Source: Pseudomonas putida
GTDB taxonomy: Bacteria > Pseudomonadota > Gammaproteobacteria > Pseudomonadales > Pseudomonadaceae
Direction: 5' to 3'
Assembly: GCF_004357765.1 (NCBI RefSeq)
Contig: NZ_SMTE01000017.1
Coordinates: 1-64,000 of the forward strand
Length of the DNA stretch: 64,000 nt
Position 1 is the first letter of the stretch, and the number at the start of each line of letters is the position of its first letter. The notes under the pieces were generated by a model. It was not told where the DNA came from, made no database searches, and saw only the letters and a program-made list of their open reading frames with translations. Made by a program: the position numbers and the translations under genes. Shown piece after piece: positions 42,127 to 52,048 of the stretch.

Positions 42127-43443
42127 ATGCACCCGGAAGATCCACAGGCAGACGACCGCACTCAGTTCATGCCGCGCCCCGGTGGCCGCGGCCCGCAATC
42201 TGCCGCCGCGGCCGCTGCGCAGGCGGCGCCTGCGGCGTCGTTACAGATGCCCGCCGAGCCCCTGGCACCTGGTCAGGGCGTGGGCCTTAATCCGCTCGAA
42301 CAGGCGGCCGGGCCATTGCTGGCCTTGCTCACCCGTCTGCGCAACACCATCGCCCACCCGGCGCCGGCCAGCTTACGGGCGCAGTTGCTGGCCTATCTGC
42401 GCCAGTTCGAGGAACGCGCCGAAGCCGCCGGTGTGGCCCGCAACGAAGTGTTGCTGGCGCGCTACGCGCTGTGCACCGCCCTGGACGAAGCGGTCCTCAG
42501 CACGCCCTGGGGCAGTGCCAGCGACTGGGGCCGGCAGAGCCTGTTGATCACCGTGCACAACGAGGCCTGGGGGGGCGAGAAAGTGTTCCAGTTGATGGAG
42601 CATTGTCTACAGAGCCCCCGTGAGCGCCTTAACCTGCTGGAGTTGCTGTACCTGTGCACCAGCCTCGGTTTCGAAGGCCGCTACCGGGTCATGAACGATG
42701 GCCGCGCCCAGCTCGAAGCCTTGCGCGAGCGGACTGCCGCGGCCATCCGCAGCGCCCGCGGCGAACGCGAGCGGGAACTGTCGCCGCACTGGCGCGGGGT
42801 GACCGTCAGCCGTGATCGTCTGGCCCAGTTCGTACCGCCCTGGGTGGGCCTGGCCGTGGCCCTGGCATTGCTGCTGCTGGTGCTGTTCGGCCTGCGCCTG
42901 AAGCTGGCCGCCGATGCCGAGCCGGTGTTTCGTGGCATCCACGCCCTGGGCGAGATCCCGGTGCAGGCCATGGACCGACCGGTGGTGCAACCCAAACCGG
43001 TGGAGCGCCCGCGCCTGGCTGGGTTCCTGGCCGACGACATCAAGGCCGGTCGGGTGGCCGTGGAAGACGCGGTGGACCGGTCGGTGGTGACCATCCGTGG
43101 CGACGAACTGTTCGCCAGTGCCAGCGCCAGTATCAAGGGTGACTTCCAACCCCTGCTGCTACGCATCGCCGAGGCGGTGGCCAAGGTCAAGGGCAACGTC
43201 CGGGTCACCGGGCACAGCGACAACCAACGCATCGCCACCTTGCGCTTCCCGTCCAACTGGGCGCTGTCCCAGGCACGGGCCGAAGAGGTCAAGGCCATGC
43301 TCGTCGCGCGTACCGGCCAACCCGATCGCTTCAGCGCCCAAGGGCTGAGCGATACCGAGCCGCTGGCGTCGAACGCCACTGCGCAGGGTCGGGCGAAGAA
43401 TCGCCGCGTTGAAATCACCGTTCTGGCGGAGGGCGTCGAGTGA
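42127..43443 (+). CDS. tssL: T6SS membrane protein TssL with OmpA-like domain
   Basis: The 438-residue protein combines a cytoplasmic DotU-like domain (YALCTALDEAVLSTPWG, VHNEAWGGEKVFQLME), one membrane segment (about 240-258, VGLAVALALLLLVLFGLRL) and a C-terminal OmpA-like peptidoglycan-binding domain with VTGHSDNQ and LSQARAEEV and the NRRVEI end. This is the extended TssL form, so wall anchoring is built in and no separate TagL is needed. Confidence 0.97.
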   Translation: MHPEDPQADDRTQFMPRPGGRGPQSAAAAAAQAAPAASLQMPAEPLAPGQGVGLNPLEQAAGPLLALLTRLRNTIAHPAPASLRAQLLAYLRQFEERAEAAGVARNEVLLARYALCTALDEAVLSTPWGSASDWGRQSLLITVHNEAWGGEKVFQLMEHCLQSPRERLNLLELLYLCTSLGFEGRYRVMNDGRAQLEALRERTAAAIRSARGERERELSPHWRGVTVSRDRLAQFVPPWVGLAVALALLLLVLFGLRLKLAADAEPVFRGIHALGEIPVQAMDRPVVQPKPVERPRLAGFLADDIKAGRVAVEDAVDRSVVTIRGDELFASASASIKGDFQPLLLRIAEAVAKVKGNVRVTGHSDNQRIATLRFPSNWALSQARAEEVKAMLVARTGQPDRFSAQGLSDTEPLASNATAQGRAKNRRVEITVLAEGVE

Positions 43444-46400
43444 AGGCGTTGTTCAGTTTTGTCGTTCGCTGGGTGGTCCCGTTGCTGGGGTTGATCGCCC
43501 TGAGCCTGATCATCTGGTTCGTCGGGCCTTTGCTGGATGTACTGGCGCCGGCTGCCCCGCGTTGGGCGTTGATCGTCCTGCTGTTCGCCGCCTGGATCGG
43601 CTATCGCACCTGGCGTATCGTCCAGGCACGCCGCCAGGCCGCCAAGGTAATGCAAAGCCTGGCGGCGGAAACTGCCCCGGATCCTGCCAGCGTGGCGACC
43701 GCCGAAGAACTGGCGACCCTGCGCCAGCGCATGGACGAAGCCCTGGCGCTGCTCAAGAAAGCCCGCCTCGGCGGCGACGAGCGGCGTAACCTGTACGAAC
43801 TGCCGTGGTACGTGATCATCGGCCCACCTGGCTCCGGCAAGACCACCGCGCTGGTCAACTCCGGCCTGCACTTCCCGCTGGCCGCGCAACTGGGCGAGGG
43901 CGCCATCCGTGGCGTAGGCGGCACGCGCAACTGCGACTGGTGGTTCACCGACCAGGCCGTGCTGCTCGACACCGCGGGTCGCTACACCACTCAGGACAGC
44001 CACGCCCAGGTCGACAAGGCCGCCTGGCTGGGCTTTCTCGACCTGCTCAAGACTCAGCGTGCACGCCGGCCGATCGACGGTGCGTTCATCGCCATCAGCC
44101 TGTCCGACCTGCTGCTCGGCAGCGAGGCCGAGCGCGCCGCCCATGCCGCAGCCATCCGCGCGCGGATCCAGGAACTGTACAGCCAGCTAGGCGTGCGCTT
44201 CCCGGTATACCTGATGCTGACCAAACTCGATCTGGTACCGGGCTTCATGGAGTTCTTCGACAACCTGGGCAAGGACGAGCGCGCCCAGGTGTGGGGCATG
44301 ACCTTCCCGCTGGACACCGTGGAGCAGGGTGGCGACGGCCCGCTGGCACAATTCGGGCGCGAGTTCGGGCTGCTCGAACAGCGCCTCGGCGAGCGTCTGG
44401 TCGAGCGTCTGCAACAAGAGCGCGACCCGGCCCGGCGCGATCTGATCTACGGCTTCGTGCAACAGTTCGCCGCGTTGCGCGGCAACCTCACGCAGTTCCT
44501 CGACGGTGTCTTCAAACCCAACGCTTTCGAGGAGCGCGCGCTGCTGCGCGGTGTGTATTTCACCAGCGGCACCCAGGAAGGCAGCCCCATCGACCGGCTG
44601 ATCGGCAGCATGGCACAGAGCATGGGCCTGGACCGCGCTCACCTGGCACGACAAAGCGGCAGCGGCCGCAGCTACTTCATCGAGAAGCTGTTCAGCGCGG
44701 TGGCCTTCGCCGAGCGTGGCCTGGTCGGCAGCAACCCCAAGGTGGAGCGGCGGCGCAAGTGGATCGCCCGCGGCGCCTTGGCCTTGAGCGTAGCGCTGGT
44801 CGTACTGGTGGGCACCTTATGGACCCTCAGCTACCGCGCCAACCAGCAGTACATCGCCGATGTCGACAGCCGCTTGCAGCCGCTGGGCAAGCGCGTGCAG
44901 GCGCTGAGTCCGGCCCAGCGCAGCGTGGTCGACGTGCTGCCGCTGCTCAACGCCGTGCGCCGCCTGACCGATGATCCGCCTGGCTGGGCCGAAGGGCTGG
45001 GCCTGTACCAGGGCGACATGCTCGAAAGCGAATCCCAGAGCCTGTACCGCAAGCTGCTGATCGCCATCTTCGCCCCGCGCCTGGTGACCCGCATCGAGGA
45101 GCAGTTGTATGCCGGCGGTCCCTCCGACTACCTCTACGAAGGCCTCAAGGCTTACCTGATGCTGGCCGATGGCGAACATTACGACCCCGAGTTCCTCAAG
45201 GCCTGGATCACCCTCGACTGGGAGCGCCAGCTACCCCGCGACCTTGCCCCCGATCTGCGCCAGGCCCTGGAGCAGCACCTGACGGCGCTGTTCGACAAAC
45301 GCCCGCCGAATGCGCGGCTGGACCAGCGTCTGATCGACGACACCCGTCGCCAACTGCAGCAGTTGCCGGTGGCCCAGCGTGTGTATGACCGGGTCAAGCG
45401 TCAGAAGCTGCCTGTCGGTGTCAGCGACTTCCGCGTCAGCGAGGCGGCAGGCCGCGATGCTGCGCTGGTGTTCCGTTTCAAGAACGGCAAACCACTCAGC
45501 GACCCGCTGCCTGGACTGTTCACCGTCGAGGGCTACCGCAAGGCATTTCTTGCTGCCAGCCTGGCGCAGAGCACCACCCTTGCCGAGGAGCGTTGGGTAC
45601 TGGGGCGCACACCCAGCGAGGCGGGCGACGCCAAGCGCCTGGCCGACGACGTGCAGCAGCTCTACTATCAGGACTACATCCGCCACTGGGATGCCTTGCT
45701 CGACGATCTGGATTTCGTGCCGATCACCAGTGTCGGCCAGGCGGCCGATGTGTTGCGGGTGCTGTCGGGGCCGACCTCGCCGATGAAGCAACTGCTGCAG
45801 GCCGTGGCCCATGAGACCGACCTCAGCCAGCCGACTGCCCTCGACAAGGTCAAGGACAAGGCCGAGCAAGCAGGTGTCGATCAACTGCGCCAACGCTTGG
45901 GTGGGTTGCTGGGCGAAGCGCCGCTGCCCAGCGATAACCCCGCCGCCAAGGCGCTGGACCCGGTGACCTCACACTTCGCCGAACTGGCCGCGCTGGTCGA
46001 CACCGGCGAAGGTCAGCCAGCGGCCATCGATGGCTTGCTCACCGACCTCAACGCGCTCTACGTGCAGGTCAGCGCCATGGTCGGCGCCAGCGGCGATGCC
46101 TTGCTCGGCGAAGCCAAGAACCAGGCGCAGGCGGCGGCGCAACGTGTCGCCCTGGGCGCGGCACGCCAGCCCAAGGTGGTGCAGAACCTGGTCAGCTCGG
46201 TGCTCGGCTCGACCCACAGCATCGTCATGGGCGGGGTGCGCAATCAGCTCAATGCCGCCTGGTCGAGCGAGGTGGTCAACGTCTACCGCCAATCGCTCAG
46301 CGGCCGCTACCCGATGGTGGTCGGCAGCTCGCGTGACGCCACCCTGGAAGACTTCGGCCAGTTCTTCGGCGTCGGCGGGGTGATGGACAACTACTTCCGC

Positions 46401-46949
46401 AAGTACCTGCAGCCCTACGTCAACACCTCCAGCACACCCTGGAGCTGGCAGCCGGGCGCGGCGCAGAAGCTCGGGATCAACAGCGGCGTGCTGCATACCT
46501 TCCAGCGCGCGGCGACCATCCGCGATGCCTTCTTCCGCAGCGGCAGTGGCCTGCAGCCGGGAGTGCGCTTCGAGCTCAAACCGGTGGCGATGGATGCGAG
46601 CATCACCCAGTTCCTGCTCGATCTCGATGGTCAGCAGGTCAGCTACGACCACGGCCCAAGCCGCCCAGTGGCACTGCAGTGGCCCAATCCCAACAGTATC
46701 GGCGTGGTCCGCCTGTCGATATCGCCACCCTCGGCCAGTGGCCGTTCGGGGCTGACCATGGAAGGGCCGTGGGCGTGGTTCCGCCTGCTCGATCAGTCCG
46801 ATCTGGTGGCCGGCAGCTCGCCGGAGCGCTTCAACCTGCGCTTGCGCGTGGATGGCGCCAGCGTTTCCTACGAGCTGCGTGCCAGCAGCGCCTTCAACCC
46901 GTTCCGCAGCCGAGTGGTCAGCGGTTTCAGCCTGCCGGAGCATTTGTGA
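43440..46949 (+). CDS. tssM: T6SS membrane-complex protein TssM (IcmF)
   Basis: The 1169-residue protein has two N-terminal membrane helices (about 10-30 and 41-58), a cytoplasmic NTPase-like domain with Walker A GPPGSGKTT (128-136), and a third helix near 441-463. The large periplasmic domain includes the DUF1215/ImcF-related C-terminal region. It bridges the inner membrane to TssJ. The GTG start overlaps the tssL stop by four bases. Confidence 0.97.
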   Translation: MKALFSFVVRWVVPLLGLIALSLIIWFVGPLLDVLAPAAPRWALIVLLFAAWIGYRTWRIVQARRQAAKVMQSLAAETAPDPASVATAEELATLRQRMDEALALLKKARLGGDERRNLYELPWYVIIGPPGSGKTTALVNSGLHFPLAAQLGEGAIRGVGGTRNCDWWFTDQAVLLDTAGRYTTQDSHAQVDKAAWLGFLDLLKTQRARRPIDGAFIAISLSDLLLGSEAERAAHAAAIRARIQELYSQLGVRFPVYLMLTKLDLVPGFMEFFDNLGKDERAQVWGMTFPLDTVEQGGDGPLAQFGREFGLLEQRLGERLVERLQQERDPARRDLIYGFVQQFAALRGNLTQFLDGVFKPNAFEERALLRGVYFTSGTQEGSPIDRLIGSMAQSMGLDRAHLARQSGSGRSYFIEKLFSAVAFAERGLVGSNPKVERRRKWIARGALALSVALVVLVGTLWTLSYRANQQYIADVDSRLQPLGKRVQALSPAQRSVVDVLPLLNAVRRLTDDPPGWAEGLGLYQGDMLESESQSLYRKLLIAIFAPRLVTRIEEQLYAGGPSDYLYEGLKAYLMLADGEHYDPEFLKAWITLDWERQLPRDLAPDLRQALEQHLTALFDKRPPNARLDQRLIDDTRRQLQQLPVAQRVYDRVKRQKLPVGVSDFRVSEAAGRDAALVFRFKNGKPLSDPLPGLFTVEGYRKAFLAASLAQSTTLAEERWVLGRTPSEAGDAKRLADDVQQLYYQDYIRHWDALLDDLDFVPITSVGQAADVLRVLSGPTSPMKQLLQAVAHETDLSQPTALDKVKDKAEQAGVDQLRQRLGGLLGEAPLPSDNPAAKALDPVTSHFAELAALVDTGEGQPAAIDGLLTDLNALYVQVSAMVGASGDALLGEAKNQAQAAAQRVALGAARQPKVVQNLVSSVLGSTHSIVMGGVRNQLNAAWSSEVVNVYRQSLSGRYPMVVGSSRDATLEDFGQFFGVGGVMDNYFRKYLQPYVNTSSTPWSWQPGAAQKLGINSGVLHTFQRAATIRDAFFRSGSGLQPGVRFELKPVAMDASITQFLLDLDGQQVSYDHGPSRPVALQWPNPNSIGVVRLSISPPSASGRSGLTMEGPWAWFRLLDQSDLVAGSSPERFNLRLRVDGASVSYELRASSAFNPFRSRVVSGFSLPEHL

Positions 46950-47602
46950 ACGACGTGGGTTTCTACGGAAAACTGGCCTGCCGCGGCGACTTCGTCAGTC
47001 GCAGCCTGCCGCAGACCTTCATCCAGCCCTGGGACCAGTGGCTGGCCGCCGGTATCCAGGCCAGCCAGCAGGCACTGGGCGAGCAGTGGCTGCAGGCTTA
47101 CCTGGTCAGCCCGCTGTGGCGCTTTGCCCTGGCTCCGGGTGTGTGCGGCACCGATGCGGTGGTGGGTGTGCTGATGCCGAGCATCGACCGGGTCGGGCGG
47201 TACTTTCCGCTGACCGTGGCCCAGGTACTGGAGCCTGGAGCGTCTGTGGCGGGTGTGGTCGGCGCGGCCGACGACTGGTTCGAAGGCGTTGAACGGGCCT
47301 TGTTGGGCACGCTCGAGGCTGACGCGGCGTTCGAGGACTTCGAGGCGGCCTTGCAGCCTTTTCACGGCTCAAGGCCGCTGCCAGCGGGTCCGCGCATGAC
47401 CGTGGCGGGGTTGCAGCACCTGGATGCGGTTACGCCGCAGGACAGGACTACGGCCTTGGCCGAATGCGCCTGCGAAGGCATGAGCCTGTGGTGGGGGGAT
47501 GGCAGCGAGCGCATCGAACCGGGGCTGATACGCAGCCGGGGGCTGCCGCGTAGCGACCAGTTCGCCGCCTTTTTGCTCGGCAGCGAGGGCGGCCCTGCAT
47601 GA
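46946..47602 (+). CDS. tagF: T6SS posttranslational repressor TagF
   Basis: The 218-residue protein begins VGFYGKLACRGDFVSRSLP, the TagF hallmark, and continues with PWDQWL and a VLMPSIDRVGRYFPLTV segment. In P. aeruginosa TagF represses assembly by acting on Fha independently of the threonine phosphorylation pathway. Its GTG start overlaps the tssM stop. It is a single-domain TagF, with PppA encoded by the next, overlapping gene and not fused. Confidence 0.94.
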   Translation: MNDVGFYGKLACRGDFVSRSLPQTFIQPWDQWLAAGIQASQQALGEQWLQAYLVSPLWRFALAPGVCGTDAVVGVLMPSIDRVGRYFPLTVAQVLEPGASVAGVVGAADDWFEGVERALLGTLEADAAFEDFEAALQPFHGSRPLPAGPRMTVAGLQHLDAVTPQDRTTALAECACEGMSLWWGDGSERIEPGLIRSRGLPRSDQFAAFLLGSEGGPA

Positions 47603-48318
47603 GCGGCATGCACTACAGCGCGGCGAGCTACAGCCATGTCGGCATGGTGCGCAAGATCAACGAAGACGCCTGCCTGGAACTGACCTGGGATGGCCTGTGG
47701 GCGGTCGCCGATGGCATGGGCGGGCATGCCGCCGGTGACTACGTGAGCAGTCTGGCGGTGGACAGCCTGCGGCAGTTGCCGATTGCCGAGGGCCTGGATG
47801 ATTTCGCCGAGGCCGTGCGCGACACCTTGGGCCGGGTCAACCGTGCGGTGCGCGAGGAGACCGTGCGCCGTGGCGTGGCGATGATGGGCAGCACCGTGGT
47901 GGTGTTGGCCGCGCGCGGCGACCAGGCCATGGGCCTGTGGGCCGGCGACAGTCGCCTGTACCGCTTGCGCGGCGGTCGCATCGAGCGCCTGTCCCACGAC
48001 CACAGCTACGTCCAGGAACTGCAGGACAGCGGCCTGCTCAACGAGGCCGAAGCCCGCGTACACCCACGCGGCAACATCGTCACCCGCGCCATCGGTGTCC
48101 AGGATCGCCTCGAACTACAGGCCGTCAGCGTGCAGGTACAGCCCGGCGACACCTACCTGCTGTGCAGCGATGGCCTGAACAAGACCGCCGAGGACCACGA
48201 GATCGCCGACGTGCTCGGCCACGCCGACCCCTACCAGGTGGTGCGCAGCCTGGTGCACCTGGGGCTGACCCGTGGTGCCCCGGACAACATCACCGCCGTG
48301 GTGGTGAAGGCCAATTGA
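47599..48318 (+). CDS. pppA: T6SS PP2C-type phosphatase PppA
   Basis: The 239-residue protein has the metal-dependent PP2C motifs VRKINEDA, ADGMGGHAAGD (metal-ligand D38), GDSRLYRLRGG and DNITAVVVK. It reverses PpkA phosphorylation of Fha and so switches the system off. It overlaps tagF by four bases and is followed by ppkA after 14 bases, matching the HSI-I order of P. aeruginosa. Confidence 0.95.
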   Translation: MSGMHYSAASYSHVGMVRKINEDACLELTWDGLWAVADGMGGHAAGDYVSSLAVDSLRQLPIAEGLDDFAEAVRDTLGRVNRAVREETVRRGVAMMGSTVVVLAARGDQAMGLWAGDSRLYRLRGGRIERLSHDHSYVQELQDSGLLNEAEARVHPRGNIVTRAIGVQDRLELQAVSVQVQPGDTYLLCSDGLNKTAEDHEIADVLGHADPYQVVRSLVHLGLTRGAPDNITAVVVKAN

Positions 48319-48332
48319 AGAGCACCCAGACC

Positions 48333-51300
48333 ATGCAGATTCCCGGATACGACATCGACAGCGAGATTGGCCAGGGCGCCATGGCCAGCGTCTACCTGGC
48401 CACTCAACGCTCGCTGCAGCGCAAGGTGGCGCTGAAGGTCATGGCCGCCAGCCTGGCCGCCGATCCCACCTTCTGCGAACGCTTCCTGCGCGAAGGGCGC
48501 ACCCTGGCGCGGCTGTCGCACCCGCACATCGCCACCATCCACGACATCGGTAACGTCGGCGAGCTGTACTACATGGCCATGGAATACCTGCCCAACGGCA
48601 CGCTCAAAGAGCGCATCGAAGCAGGCCTTTCACCGCAGCAGGGACTGCTGTACGTGCGCCAGATCGCCCAGGCGCTGGGCTATGCCCACGCCCAGGACCT
48701 GGTGCACCGCGATGTCAAGCCGGCCAACATCCTGTTCCGCGCCGACGGCACCGCCGTGCTCTCGGACTTCGGCATCGCCAAATCCCTGGATGACCGCACC
48801 CAGTTCACCCAGGCCGGCTTCGCCGTGGGCACACCCAGCTACATGAGCCCCGAACAAGCCCGGGGCATGGACATCGACGGACGTGCCGACCTGTATGCGC
48901 TCGGCGTGGTGCTGTACGAAATCCTCGTCGGCGAACTGCCGTACCGGGGCACCGATGCACTGTCGACGGCGTTGGCGCACCTGACCGAGCCACTGCCGGA
49001 ACTGCCCATCGAACATGGTCGATACCGGGAGATCTTGCGCGGACTGCTGGCCAAGGACCCAGCCGAGCGCTTTGCCGATGCCGCGGCGCTGTTGGCCGCG
49101 CTCGACCGCTTGCCCGCCGACGACCATGACAGCACGGTGATCCGACCACTGCCGGTGGTCGAGCCGGTGAAGGGCGATCTGGGCGGACTGACGCCAGTTT
49201 CCATCGAAATTCCACAGGCCGCACCGGCGCCTGAGCCGCCACCGGGCAAACCCGAGCCCCGTGTGGAGCCGCCACAGCCCAAGCCGGCCACTTCCGTCAC
49301 CTCTGGTTCGGGCAATCCGGCCAAGGCTGTGTTGGCGGTGGCCATCGCGGCGGCGTTGGGCCTGGGCGGGACCTTCTTCTGGCTGCTCGGCAGCCGTGAC
49401 GAGTCGGCCGAACCTGCGCCCGAGATCCACGCTTCGAGCGAGCCTGTCGCAGCGCCCACGCCGCCGCCTGCGGTCAGCGAAGATGGCCGGCCGCTGTTGA
49501 TGCCTGGCAAGAAGACCCTGTTCCAGCGCGTGCTGAGCAAGCCCGAGGCACAGTTGCTGGTCCAGCCTGGCGACGCCTCGGGTGAGCCACTGCCGGCGTT
49601 TTCGGTGCTGTACGTGTATCAGCGCAAGGTCATCGATGGTCAGCAGTGGCTGGAGGTCGGAGCCTCCAGCGATGGCCAGCGCGACGGTTGGCTGCAAGCG
49701 GCGCAGACCAGCGACTGGAAGCAAAGCCTGGTGCTGAAGTTCACCGAACGTTCGGGCCGCTCGCCGGTGATGTTCATGCGTCAGGCCGACGACCTGCAGC
49801 AGTTGCTCGACGACACCGGCAAGGCCCGTGCCGACCTGCTCAAGGTCCAGAACCAGCCCGATCAGGTGCCCCAGGTACTGGCCCTGGAGCCGGCGGCCAG
49901 CGCGGTGCCGCAGAACCAGTTCTACCTGATGCCGATCTTCGATTACCGCGAGAGCTTCGACGCCGACGGGCAGCCGGTGCAACTGCTCAACGTCGCCTCC
50001 ATCGACCCCGGTGCCAGCGCCCGTGACAGCGCGCCCAAGGCTGCAGGTGCGGCGCTGGCGGCAGCGGACAACAGCTTCCGCACCGGCATCGTGCTGGTGG
50101 TCGACACCTCGGTGTCGATGCAGCCGTACATCGACCGCGTGCGCCAGGTGGTCAGCGAACTGCAGCAGCAACTCGCGGCCCGTGGCGAGCTGGACAGCGT
50201 CAGTTTCGGCTTGGTGGGCTTTCGCAACAGCGTCAAGCGCACTCCGGGCTTGGACTACCTGAGCAAGACCCTGGTCAGTCTGGAGGAGGGGCGCGATCCG
50301 GCGCGCTTCCTCAAGGCCGCTGCGCAGGTCAAGGCCACCAGCGTGTCCAGCCATTCATTCAACGAAGATGCCTTCGCCGGGGTGATGCAGGCGGTGGAGG
50401 GCATGGACTGGTCCGGCTATGGCGGGCGCATCGTCCTGCTGGTCAGCGATGCCGGCGCCCTGCGCAAGAACGATCCATACAGCAGCACCCAGATGAACGA
50501 GGCCGAGGTGCGCCAGGCCGCGTTGAGCAAGCAGATCAAGATCTACGCCCTGCACTTGCGTACCCCTGCGGGGGCGAAGAACCATGCCTCGGCCGAGAGC
50601 CAGTACCGGGTGCTCACTGCCGACAGCAACCCGCAGATCGGCGACCTGTACGTGGGCGTCCCAGGCGGTGATGTCGGCGCCTTTGGCGAGCGTGTACGCG
50701 AGATCGGCTCGACCTTCGCCGAGTTGGTGCACCAGGTGCGCGAGCAGCAGCCCCAGGCAGTGCCGCAACTGAGCGCGGGCGCGAGCCTGGCGGCCAAGTC
50801 CCAGGCCATCGGCTACGCCATGCACATGGACTTTCTCGGTCGTCACAGCGCCAGCCAGGCGCCACAGTTGGTCAGCGCCTGGGCCGCTGATCGCGACCTG
50901 ACCAATCCAGCGCTGCCGAGCCTGCAGGTATGCGTGATGCTGACCAAGCTGCAGCTCAACGATCTGCAGCAATCACTGAAGCTGATCGTCGATGCTGCGC
51001 GCAAGACCCGCAGCTCGCCGGGCGACTTCTTCAACGAGATCGCCAGCGCCAGTGCCTACATGAGCCGTGACCCCGGCGCCTTGCGCAAAGGTGCCAACCT
51101 CGCCCAGGGCGGCGTGTTGGGCGAATACCTCGAAGGCCTGCCATACCGCAGCAAGTCCCTGAGCATGACCCAGGACCTGTGGCTGTCGCTGTCGGTGGCC
51201 GAGCAGGAGGATTTCATCGACGAGCTCGAGTCGAAGATCCGCCTGTACGAGACCTTCCACAACGATATGGCCAACTGGGTGCGCTTCGGCAAGGCCGAGC

Positions 51301-51344
51301 CGGGCGATGCCTTGTACCGTGTCCCGTTGTCGACGCTGCCATGA
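48333..51344 (+). CDS. ppkA: T6SS serine/threonine kinase PpkA with periplasmic vWA domain
   Basis: The 1003-residue protein has a kinase domain with Gly loop GQGAMASV (13-20), K35, HRD (125-127) and DFG (145-147). A proline-rich linker follows, then one membrane helix (about 330-352) and a periplasmic part with a von Willebrand A domain whose MIDAS motif DTSVS lies near residue 590. In P. aeruginosa, periplasmic signals relayed by TagQRST activate PpkA. The ATG at 48333 is used; a TTG at 48315 overlapping the pppA stop is possible. Confidence 0.95.
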   Translation: MQIPGYDIDSEIGQGAMASVYLATQRSLQRKVALKVMAASLAADPTFCERFLREGRTLARLSHPHIATIHDIGNVGELYYMAMEYLPNGTLKERIEAGLSPQQGLLYVRQIAQALGYAHAQDLVHRDVKPANILFRADGTAVLSDFGIAKSLDDRTQFTQAGFAVGTPSYMSPEQARGMDIDGRADLYALGVVLYEILVGELPYRGTDALSTALAHLTEPLPELPIEHGRYREILRGLLAKDPAERFADAAALLAALDRLPADDHDSTVIRPLPVVEPVKGDLGGLTPVSIEIPQAAPAPEPPPGKPEPRVEPPQPKPATSVTSGSGNPAKAVLAVAIAAALGLGGTFFWLLGSRDESAEPAPEIHASSEPVAAPTPPPAVSEDGRPLLMPGKKTLFQRVLSKPEAQLLVQPGDASGEPLPAFSVLYVYQRKVIDGQQWLEVGASSDGQRDGWLQAAQTSDWKQSLVLKFTERSGRSPVMFMRQADDLQQLLDDTGKARADLLKVQNQPDQVPQVLALEPAASAVPQNQFYLMPIFDYRESFDADGQPVQLLNVASIDPGASARDSAPKAAGAALAAADNSFRTGIVLVVDTSVSMQPYIDRVRQVVSELQQQLAARGELDSVSFGLVGFRNSVKRTPGLDYLSKTLVSLEEGRDPARFLKAAAQVKATSVSSHSFNEDAFAGVMQAVEGMDWSGYGGRIVLLVSDAGALRKNDPYSSTQMNEAEVRQAALSKQIKIYALHLRTPAGAKNHASAESQYRVLTADSNPQIGDLYVGVPGGDVGAFGERVREIGSTFAELVHQVREQQPQAVPQLSAGASLAAKSQAIGYAMHMDFLGRHSASQAPQLVSAWAADRDLTNPALPSLQVCVMLTKLQLNDLQQSLKLIVDAARKTRSSPGDFFNEIASASAYMSRDPGALRKGANLAQGGVLGEYLEGLPYRSKSLSMTQDLWLSLSVAEQEDFIDELESKIRLYETFHNDMANWVRFGKAEPGDALYRVPLSTLP

Positions 51345-52048
51345 TGATCAGCCTGAACGGGGTGCGCAAGACACGCGGGCAGGGTGCCCAGCGCTACAGC
51401 CTGCAGGTCGATAGCCTCGAGTTGGCGGTGGGTGCGCGGGTGGCCTTGGTCGGCCCCAGCGGCTGTGGCAAGAGCACCTTGCTCGACCTGCTGGCGCTGG
51501 TGCTGGCCCCCGACATCGCCGAGGGCTTCATGCTCGGCAACGCCGATGTCGCGGGCCTCTGGCGTCAGCGCCGCCTCGACCGGCTTGCCGCGCTGCGCAG
51601 TCGGCAGCTGGGCTATGTGCTGCAGGCAGGCGGGCTGCTGGGCTTTCTCGATGTGCGCGGCAATATCCGCCTGCCCCGGCAACTGCTGGGCCTGGGCGAA
51701 GACGGCAGCGTCGAGCGCCTGGCCGAAGCGCTGGATGTGCACGATCAGTTGTCCAAGAAACCCGCCGCGCTGTCCCTTGGCCAACGCCAGCGAGTCAGTT
51801 GCGCCCGGGCCCTGGCCCATGCACCGGCGCTGCTGCTGGCCGACGAACCCACGGCGGCGCTGGACCCGGTGAATGCCGAGCGGGTCATGCAGTTGTTGTT
51901 GCGTGAGGCGCAGGCTCGCCAGGTAACCTGCGTGGTCGCCACCCACGACGAAGCGCTGGCCCGCGCAGCCGGGTTGAATGTGTTGCGCATGGCCTGCCGG
52001 CGCGATGCCGACGGCGGTGTCACCGCCACCTTGGAGCAGGCCGCCTGA
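51341..52048 (+). CDS. tagT: TagT, ABC-type ATPase of the T6SS signalling module
   Basis: The 235-residue ATPase has Walker A GPSGCGKST (38-46), the signature LSLGQRQRVS and Walker B LLLADEPTAALD. It resembles LolD/MacB-type ATPases. With TagS it forms an inner-membrane complex needed to turn on PpkA in P. aeruginosa. The start overlaps the ppkA stop (ATGA); a second ATG at 51344 is also possible. Confidence 0.93.
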   Translation: MMISLNGVRKTRGQGAQRYSLQVDSLELAVGARVALVGPSGCGKSTLLDLLALVLAPDIAEGFMLGNADVAGLWRQRRLDRLAALRSRQLGYVLQAGGLLGFLDVRGNIRLPRQLLGLGEDGSVERLAEALDVHDQLSKKPAALSLGQRQRVSCARALAHAPALLLADEPTAALDPVNAERVMQLLLREAQARQVTCVVATHDEALARAAGLNVLRMACRRDADGGVTATLEQAA